A stretch of DNA of 64,000 nucleotides from Amborella trichopoda (taxonomy: Eukaryota > Streptophyta > Magnoliopsida > Amborellales > Amborellaceae). Of this stretch, positions 57,296 to 64,000 are shown in pieces (the stretch's first letter is position 1; the number at the start of each line of letters is the position of its first letter). Under the pieces are notes generated by a model. That model was not told the origin of the DNA, searched no databases, and worked only from the letters and a program-made list of their open reading frames with translations. Where the stretch lies: assembly GCF_000471905.2 (NCBI RefSeq), contig NW_006499617.1, positions 5,065,464-5,129,463 on the forward strand, in the 5' to 3' direction. A program made the translations under genes and the position numbers.

Positions 57296-58644
57296 GACAC
57301 ATGCATAGTATACCCGTTCAACCTCCTTCGTTAGCGCTGGTGTAGTAATGGGCTGTATCGGGATTTGATCCTCTGATCGAGAGCTACTCTCTCCAATGTC
57401 TCCAAGTACATCATTGTTCGCATTGTTCTCTTGGGGCTCCTCTAATGGGATTCGACAATACTTTCATAGGGAGCCGAATGCCTCAAGAGCTCTGTGCTAC
57501 GGTGGATGTCCTCCCACTACATTATAACACCGAATGTTAATTGGAAAAAATAACACAATAATGAATACTAAAGCAATTCAGAGAAAACAAAGACTACTGC
57601 TTATCTATCCCATTAATTATAACAGAGAAAACAAAGACTACTGCTTATCCATCCCATACCAGATATTTTTGTCCTTTTCTTTCTTCTCCAAGGATTTGCA
57701 AACCAGAAATGCAAGCTCGTATGAAATGATGCTTGTTTTCACTACTCTCAAGCAGAAGATTGTCCAAGAGATACATTCAATAGCCGATTGCAATCACTTA
57801 TCAATTTTGTTTTTTGTACTACAAGACCCCGGATGACAAGAAGAGCCTCCAATACGTGAGACAAAAGCTCATCTCGCATGAACCTATTTACACCATTAGC
57901 AGTAAGTAAGCAACATAAAACCCCAAGATTTCATTTCAAACTTTAACTCCGGAACCCAGAGCTGAAGCTGAAATTAGATTTCAATCTATTAAGAATTTAA
58001 GTTAAACGAAAAATCAAAGGGCAACTAAAGAATCTGAAGAGATTCTTGACTAAACTTCACCCAAATCCTAGATTTAAATGCAGGAAAATTCACCATTGTC
58101 TTATAAACCATGAGAAAACCAAGTTCATATCTTGATTTAATTATGGTCATTACGGCTAAAACTGGTGTGTGGCTGACAACCAGATGCTTGCAATTAGCTA
58201 CATTAACATTTCAGCATCTTGAAAAACAATTTAGAACCCTATCAGCAGAAAACACCCAAGAACCCCTCCCTGCATTTTGATGAAAAATGCCCAAAATCAC
58301 TTCTTTTAGTCTCACTAGCCAATTGGACATGAACCCACTTCCCAAAAAGAGAACAAATAAAATATGTGGAGGCGACTAAAGAGATTAACTAAATATGACC
58401 AAAAATTCCATTTCTCAAATTCAAATTCCCAACAAAAAAATTTACAGAACATGGAAATGAATACTAAACCCAAATTTATATAAAAAACTAAAAGAAAAAG
58501 TTGCATTGTGAAATAGAGAATAGAAGCATACATAAAACCAAATAATTGTATTAAAATTTCAATTGAAAGTCAAGCATTATTTTTTCTTTTAGAGCATTCA
58601 GCTGTATTTATTGCAACTTCTTCAAGTTATAGATTTAGATATAG
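57296..58644. other. MULE-B spacer and arm-related sequence
   Basis: 57,296-57,470 continues the transposase frame upstream on minus without an ATG (SSSRSEDQIPIQPITT), perhaps part of an earlier exon. A 44-bp segment with GAGAAAACAAAGACTACTGC is duplicated near 57,575 and 57,620. 58,210-58,644 is homologous to the arms of MULE-A (25,930-26,230 and 49,250-49,560), showing common descent of the two elements. Confidence 0.6.
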
Positions 58645-59606
58645 TCATTGCATTACCAATCAAAAGACCAGCAAAAGAGGAGAGAAATGAAAAAACAGAT
58701 TCACCCAAAATAAATCATGTTATCCATTAATCCTTCCAAATACCACTGCAAAAATGTAACTACCCTCCATTTTCATATAAAAAATGGTTATTTAAATCAT
58801 GTGATTCCAAATAAATCAAACCCACGGCATATTATTTGGTAACATCTAGAATATGCAATGAGGCCATAAAAAAATGAGGAAGAAAACCTAGTTAGAAAAA
58901 CAAAAGAAGAAATGCTAAAAGAAACGCAATTATTAAATTTCCCAATCTCCTGCAAGTTCACGGCGCATACAGATTCAGTGAAAAAACCAAAACCCACATC
59001 ATAGTTCTCTTAATATTCATCACATAACCAAAAAACCAACTGAACAAAAACCGATATTCTCTTGAAATTTTCTTGCATGAATAAAACAAATGGAAAAAAA
59101 AAAAAGGAAAAAAAAAAGAAAAAGAAAAGACTTCTACTTTACATAAAAAAGACATGATTGTCTGGAAGTTCTTCACTAGCTAAGAGGTTGCATACATTTT
59201 GGTACATCCTCCTCCTTGCGATTTGGCTTTCTATCTCTTCACTAAAACGTCCATGAAGAAGCTTTCTTCTCTCTCTAAAGCGTCTGGGAAGTTCGCAGAG
59301 AAAATGTGGGCAGCAGCGCAGAGAGAGTAAGGGGACCTTCGCAGAGCAATAGAGAGGGCAACGGGAGAGAAGGGAACCTTCGCAGAGCAGGAGAGAGGGC
59401 ATGCGAGATAGAAGGGAGGCTTGCAAAGCAGAGGAGGGTAGCAGATGAAATATTGGAAGGTTTGAAGCTTTTGAGCCTTTACACGCTGGGTTTTGTTCGC
59501 AGATCTGAACTATTCGGAGGTGAAATGTTGGATTTAATTTGAACGGACGGACGGTCAATAATAATGTGGCGAGAGCACTATTACTTTTCGCCTATAGGCG
59601 TTCGTA

Positions 59607-59613
<7 letters not shown>
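58645..59613 (-). repeat. Right TIR of MULE-B, with inward ORF
   Basis: Inverted counterpart of the left TIR. The minus-strand frame 59,139-59,558 (139 codons) reads inward with KLNPTFHLRIVQICEQNP and ends IARRRMYQNVCNLLASEE. A 9-12 bp CTCTGCGAAGGTYCCC-type unit is repeated in the CT-rich part, lengthening this arm's frame relative to the left one. Confidence 0.88.
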
Positions 59614-59646
<33 letters not shown>

Positions 59647-60041
59647 ACTCTAAACTTCATAGCCTTTTAAATTACAAAGGTTCAAGATAGAGAGAGTTGT
59701 GAAGGGTGGATTTATTAATTTTGATGTCTATTTCTTAAAAATCGTTAATTTTGTATGGTGATTTTGTAAATATTACTACAATACAAAGGGTACTTTTGTC
59801 ATCTCCAAAAGGGATAAAATTAAAATTTTAACTAAAGAGCAAGGGCACTCTATAAATAAAGTTTTAGGACACTAACTTCCAAAATACCATTGTACTTTTG
59901 TGAAAATTTAAATTTACCTTTGCTTAATGGTAAAATTACCTATTTAAATATTTTTTTATAAAAAAGTAATGATTTTTTTGATAAATACACCCATCACAAC
60001 CCCTTTTAACCTGAACCTTTGTATTTTAAGGGGTTGTTAAC
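59614..60041. other. Unique AT-rich DNA between MULE-B and MULE-C
   Basis: Starts with a TA run (59,612-59,641). No gene or repeat boundary recognised up to the N gap. Confidence 0.5.
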
Positions 60042-60061
60042 NNNNNNNNNNNNNNNNNNNN
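60042..60061. other. Assembly gap (20 N)
   Basis: A 20-N spacer, possibly of unknown true length. It precedes half of a foldback element. Confidence 1.
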
Positions 60062-60200
60062 TATAATACAAATTATTTTTTATATTTTTATTAGATGCGT
60101 CTCACTAAGATGTATATACGCTCTAAATTTCAAGTAATTTGGATTTCTAGAAAAAATATTAAAATTAAAACACTATCGGACAACTGTGACCATGCGACAA
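60062..60200. mobile_element. Right half of a foldback element
   Basis: Matches 60,510-60,640 (TTATTAGRTGMGYCTCACTA, then AAGATGTA and ACACTATCGRACAACTGTGA). Its left half would lie in or before the gap. Confidence 0.65.
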
Positions 60201-60239
60201 AGTATTATATATTTAAAAAAACTCTTCCCAACGCCTATA

Positions 60240-60660
60240 TGTGAAAATGAACAGTGATTTCGCCTACCCTCATCACCATTTAAACTTCATCACACGGTCA
60301 CAGATGTTTGGTAGTGTTTTAATTTTCTTTATTTTTTTTACAAATTCAAATTACTTGAAATTTGGAGCTTGTGTACATCTTAGTGAGGCACACCTAATAA
60401 AAATATGAAAACAATAATTTGTAAAATATAAGTCGACCAAAATACCCTCAAAAATTTTCAGGGGTATTTTGATCAATTTATATTTTCATATTTTTATTAG
60501 GTGAGCCTCACTAAGATGTATTTCATATTTTTATTAGGTGAGCCTCACTAAGATGTACTTACGCTCCAAATTTCAGATCATTCTGATTTGTAAAACAAAA
60601 ATTAAAATTAAAACACTATCGAACAACTGTGACAGTGCGATGAAATTTGGATGGTGATGA
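60240..60660. mobile_element. Foldback segment at the MULE-C end
   Basis: CCTACCCTCATCACCATTTA at the left pairs with the reverse complement of TGGTGATGAGGGTAGG at the right. The centre at 60,434-60,473 is GACCAAAATACCCTCAAA...CAGGGGTATTTTGATC, as in the other foldback elements. A 47-bp block (ATATTTTTATTAGGTGAGCC, then TCACTAAGATGTA) is tandemly duplicated on the right side. Confidence 0.75.
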
Positions 60661-61647
60661 GGGTAGGTATACAGCAGCTGATGTTTTCTCTACGCAAGGA
60701 GCCTTGCCTCCCCTCTCTCTCCTCAGCCCTCCCCTCTCCCTCCTCAGCCCTCCCCTCTCTCTCCGTAGGGGTGAGAGCAACCATTCTTGGCACACTTATT
60801 CTCGGTGGAGGCTCCCTAGCCGTGCTCTTCCTCCATCCATCCTCACGAGGCTCTCTCTCTGCCCAGTGTGAGCACAGCCAGAGCCCTGCCTCCTCTCTCT
60901 CCCCAGCGATGATCTTCCTCTTCCGACCATTCTTGACAACGGCTTCTCCATCAGGTCCGTTCCTCCCTCTCTCTCTCGCCCCCAATAGAGTTCTCTCTCT
61001 CGAACCCCCAATCCCAATACCTGGCCCCAAACACAACAATGTGATGCGTTTCTGTTTCTCTTTTCCCCTGATGCCAATACCTGGTCTCAAAACACAACAA
61101 TGTTCCATGAATGATATGTGCTTTGGTGGATTTTGTCGGTGTTTGATTTGTCGATTGGTATTGTTTATTTTGATATATTTTTTTCTGCAATTATTGGTGG
61201 ATTTTATCGGTGTTTAGTAGATTTTGGTGTTGGATATGATTTTCTAATGTGGAATATGGGGAAATAAAGGAAGGTATTTTGACTTTCGTGTACTATATTG
61301 AAATTTTATTGCTAGGGTTTCTGTATTTGGTACTTTGTTTCTGAAACGGAGAAAGTAAGCAAACTATTGCAGTTAATATGATGATGATTAAGGAATTGTA
61401 TCAAAATGTTTAAAAATCTATTCCCCGATCAAGTTTTGTTAGTTAGAATTGGATTCAGGGAAACTGTAATGCTCACCTTTGAAACTCTTTCAAATAATCC
61501 TGCTCGAGCATTTTCATTATAGTGGAAAGAATTGGAATAATATATCAAACTACCATCCTTAGTATCTTATTGACCAGGTAGGCACTGCATCAAAAGGACA
61601 AGTCAAGTATATGCCATCAGTTCCATGAATATCCAACCTTACATCCT
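60661..61647 (+). other. CT-rich leader-like region of MULE-C
   Basis: Three tandem CCTCAGCCCTCCCCTCTC units (60,718-60,765), then CT-rich sequence and an AT-rich intron-like stretch. A 188-codon plus frame (60,651-61,217) and overlapping minus frames reflect the pyrimidine bias. The layout parallels the TIR leaders of MULE-A and MULE-B. Confidence 0.5.
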
Positions 61648-61930
61648 CATTATATCACATTAACGTATATAGCGTAAATTGATGATCAACAAAATAATGG
61701 TCCATAGAAGATTGCTCTATTCTTTGTCCCTACAATTGATTGAAGGAAAGATGCTCATTCCTGTAACAAAAGATCATTATATCACATTAATGTATAGAGC
61801 GTAAATTGATGATCAACAAAATAATGGTCCCTAGAAGATTGCTCTATTCTTTGTCCCTACAATTGATTGAAGGAAAGATGCTCATTCCTGTAACAAAAGA
61901 TCATTATATCACATTAATGTATAGAGCATA
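61648..61930. repeat. 127-bp direct tandem duplication
   Basis: Units at 61,648-61,774 and 61,775-61,901 are nearly identical, with a partial third to 61,930. Each begins CATTATATCACATTAAYGTA. Confidence 0.9.
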
Positions 61931-62149
61931 TTTTTAAACAACACAATATTAGAACACAATAAATTCAGCAGCATATAACACAACACTTGCTTGATTCATC
62001 ACCAATACTATATATGTTCCATGTCTTCACAGGTCTCATCTATAGGTACTATAGTGTCGTTTAACCTGTAAGAAAAAAAAGCCTTATAAAGATTTAATAA
62101 ATCCATGTTACATTCACGAAGAGTAAAAAGATGGAGTAATTATTTATGC

Positions 62150-64000
62150 ATACTTTGAATGAGCAAATGATGGACAATTTCTTTTGTCATGTTCACTGTC
62201 CTTACAAACTGCGCACTTTCAAGTACCATACTTGACATTTTCTTTTGCTTTCGCTTTCTCTGGCTCTACCTCAGATCAAGATGTATATCTTGTAGGGCAA
62301 GGTCGCCCCTTTGTTCGTGCCTGTGGGGGCTCTAGGATGCTTTGAAGAGGGTAACCCTCATTTCTTCAGCTACTAGTGGGGGTCTAGTTAACATCACTTG
62401 ATTCTACCCTACTTGCAATATTGGCATCAACTTTTGCATGTGTAGCAGCAAAATTAGACTTTATTATTTCATAGAGTTCCATGCTTTTTGAGGCATTCTC
62501 AGCAAATTTTTGAGCCGTTTGACTTCAATATAAAGAATGGACCGGGCTAGATCAGAAGAAACTTGAATTTTATTGCCTCTTTTATCAACTACAACCCCTT
62601 TCAGCACATCCTTTTTCCATCGATTCATTATAAAATGTGATGGGATCTCAAAAATATTATTCACCGAAAAAATTCTAAGAATATGCGTGCAAAGAATGCG
62701 TAACATATCATATATGTGGCAAGTACAAGAAGCAGTTGGATTATGACTGTTGAATTCCACAACATATACCCTTGTTCCAACTCCAGTTTTTATCACCTTA
62801 TATCTGGCGACTATGTCGTTGTATTCAATGGCTTCAATCTTGGAATTTATAGAATCTGCAACTTCTTTCCCAAAAAACTTCATCATTTTGTGCATATAGA
62901 TCTTCGAAACTTGTACATCTATGAAGGTAGTGGTCCTCAAAATAAGAGTAGAAGTGATGTTCTTAAGTCATTCTCCCTTATTTTGTAAAGCTTCTTTTCA
63001 TGTATTTTTTTAGTAAAAGAGTGTAAGCTTGTTATAGGAGTTAAGTACATCTTAACGTGCTTATTCACGCATTCACTTCCTTGGGTAGTTGACATTCCGG
63101 CTATAAATGCATCAGCCACATATGCGTCAACCCACTGCATTCGACAATTCTATATTCTAATGAGTCATTTATTTTGTTGAAGATTATATTTCTCAATAAG
63201 GGATTTCCAATCTATCTCAAACTCTTTTACAGTTGGGTTTGTTATACACTTCTTAAAAATTTCTTGAAAAGTAGGATGACGACGCAATACATGGCATAAT
63301 TTTTCTTTCACCTTTGCAAGTATGTGTCATTTGCAATAATAATGCTTACTTTTTTTTAAAACTTATCTCACTGGAGTAGTAATTGCAAAGTCCTAATCAA
63401 TGATAATTATATCGGGTTGACGACCACCCATTGCTTCTAGCCATGTTTCCCTGATACCTTGTGATGAAACTTCTAAACTGGCAAGCTAGTCGAAGCTTAC
63501 AAGTAGGAATAGGAATCGGCCATTCAGGCTAGCCCATACAAATGACTCCACCTTCTCATCAAATATAAGTGCGAACCCAAAAAATCTTGTGTTAAAGTGG
63601 TGATTCACACCAAGCATGGAAGCAAAGCGCATGCCAAAGAAGTTCGTTTTGTATGTCATATCAAAAGTCACCACGTTTAAAAAGTGGCGGTACAACTCCG
63701 TTGACAAGACATCTACCCATAGTATACTGATTAGATGACCAACTTTATCAATTTAACCCTATAGAAAAATGAAGGGTTTGATTTATTTATTTCGTACAGC
63801 CATTGCATAGCACAATTACCATCTTCTTCTTTCAATTTTCTACGGTTCTTTGCTATTTGGTTTTCGATATCTTTTTCTGAGCATTGAAGATTATCAATAC
63901 CCCAGCTTGCTCTGTAAAAATATCACAAATATTTCTAGATTCCACCAAAGCAGAGCTCATAGAATTTATCAACTTTGTTGTATTCGAAATTGTTCGGTGT
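62150..64000 (-). pseudogene. FAR1-like Mutator transposase of MULE-C, partial and broken
   Basis: Minus strand, continuing past the window end. Frame 63,707-63,486 holds the MULE core start (NVVTFDMTYKTNFFGMRF and MLGVNHHFNT). Frame 63,140-62,937 has MQWVDAYVADAFIAGMSTTQ. Frame 62,940-62,464 has the SWIM finger (SCTCHIYDMLRILCTHILRI). Downstream is PPQARTKGRPC and a complete CX2CX4HX4C knuckle, CAVCKDSEHDKRNC, at 62,174-62,215. Frameshifts and stops separate the frames. The domain order equals that of MULE-B, and the FAR1 DNA-binding domain would lie beyond 64,000. Confidence 0.88.

Larger units (their letters stand above)
50187..59613. mobile_element. MULE-B: Mutator-like element with transposase and captured genes
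   Basis: 9.4 kb with TIRs of about 970 bp: left 50,187-51,155, right 58,645-59,613 (inverted). The left terminus is AGAAAATTCTTACGAATGCC and the right terminus, reverse complemented, is AAGTCTTACGAACGCC. Both are followed by TATAGGCGAAAAGTAA. The interior has a NAR2-BIG chimeric frame on plus and a FAR1-like Mutator transposase on minus. Both ends lie in TA runs, so a 9-bp duplication cannot be distinguished. Long TIRs, a MuDR/FAR1-type transposase and captured host exons make it a Mutator-like element of Pack-MULE character. Confidence 0.9.
60217..64000. mobile_element. MULE-C: partial Mutator-like element
   Basis: Starts with ACTCTTCCCAACGCCTATAT and CAGTGATTTCGCCTACCCTC, like the ends of MULE-A and MULE-B. 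It then has a foldback segment (60,240-60,660), a CT-rich leader-like block (60,700-61,020) and, on the minus strand, a FAR1-like transposase that runs off the window end. The right TIR is outside the window, so size and target duplication are unknown. Confidence 0.7.

Noticed and set aside
60651..61217. 188-codon plus frame and overlapping minus frames near the MULE-C end
   Set aside because: The frames are driven by CT-rich sequence, are open on both strands, and have no recognisable domain.

Overview
This window is nuclear DNA from a flowering plant. It is AT-rich and dominated by transposable elements. The evidence includes a two-exon tau-class glutathione S-transferase gene, exon fragments of plant genes (nitrate-transporter partner NAR2/NRT3, the giant protein BIG, alcohol dehydrogenase, an LRR receptor kinase), Copia and Tat/Ogre-type Ty3-Gypsy LTR retrotransposons, FAR1-like Mutator transposases and an endogenous caulimovirid. 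The species cannot be told from the sequence. Three N gaps (24,734-25,011; 46,822-47,256; 60,042-60,061) show a draft assembly. All homology calls come from reading translations and motifs by eye, not from database searches.

Layout. 1-7,593: LTR-like non-coding DNA rich in microsatellites and minisatellites (16-bp, 57-bp, about 75-bp and 44-bp units) plus MITEs. 7,594-14,561: a Copia-type element with two 2.1-kb LTRs, a tRNA-Met type primer site and only an RNase H remnant inside. 14,741-19,002 (minus): the one apparently intact host gene, a tau GST of 228 aa, whose 3.6-kb intron holds a caulimovirid relic between TA microsatellites and a foldback MITE. 19,260-24,733: a tandem pair of 388-bp Mutator-like MITEs, foldback MITEs and a short interspersed repeat. 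About 25.0-50.06 kb: a large inverted-repeat structure that I read as a Mutator-like element (MULE-A). It contains captured LRR-kinase and ADH exon pieces, a 15.4-kb Tat/Ogre retrotransposon nested in its left arm (27,000-42,371) and a 1.7-kb solo LTR (42,762-44,449). 50,187-59,613: a second MULE (MULE-B) with TIRs of about 1 kb, a decayed FAR1-like transposase and a chimeric open frame joining NAR2 to BIG. 60,217-64,000: a third related MULE (MULE-C), cut by the window end, with a broken FAR1-like transposase.

How the parts fit. MULE-A and MULE-B share arm sequence and an internal module next to their captured gene pieces. They look like relatives of one gene-capturing (Pack-MULE-like) family, with B and C carrying the remains of the transposase. 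The right arm of MULE-A keeps the uninterrupted sequence into which the Tat/Ogre element inserted in the left arm, which fixes the order of events. Several insertions (caulimovirid, foldback MITEs, MULE-B) sit at TA microsatellites. I see no bacterial-type features, CRISPR arrays, tRNA genes or rRNA genes.
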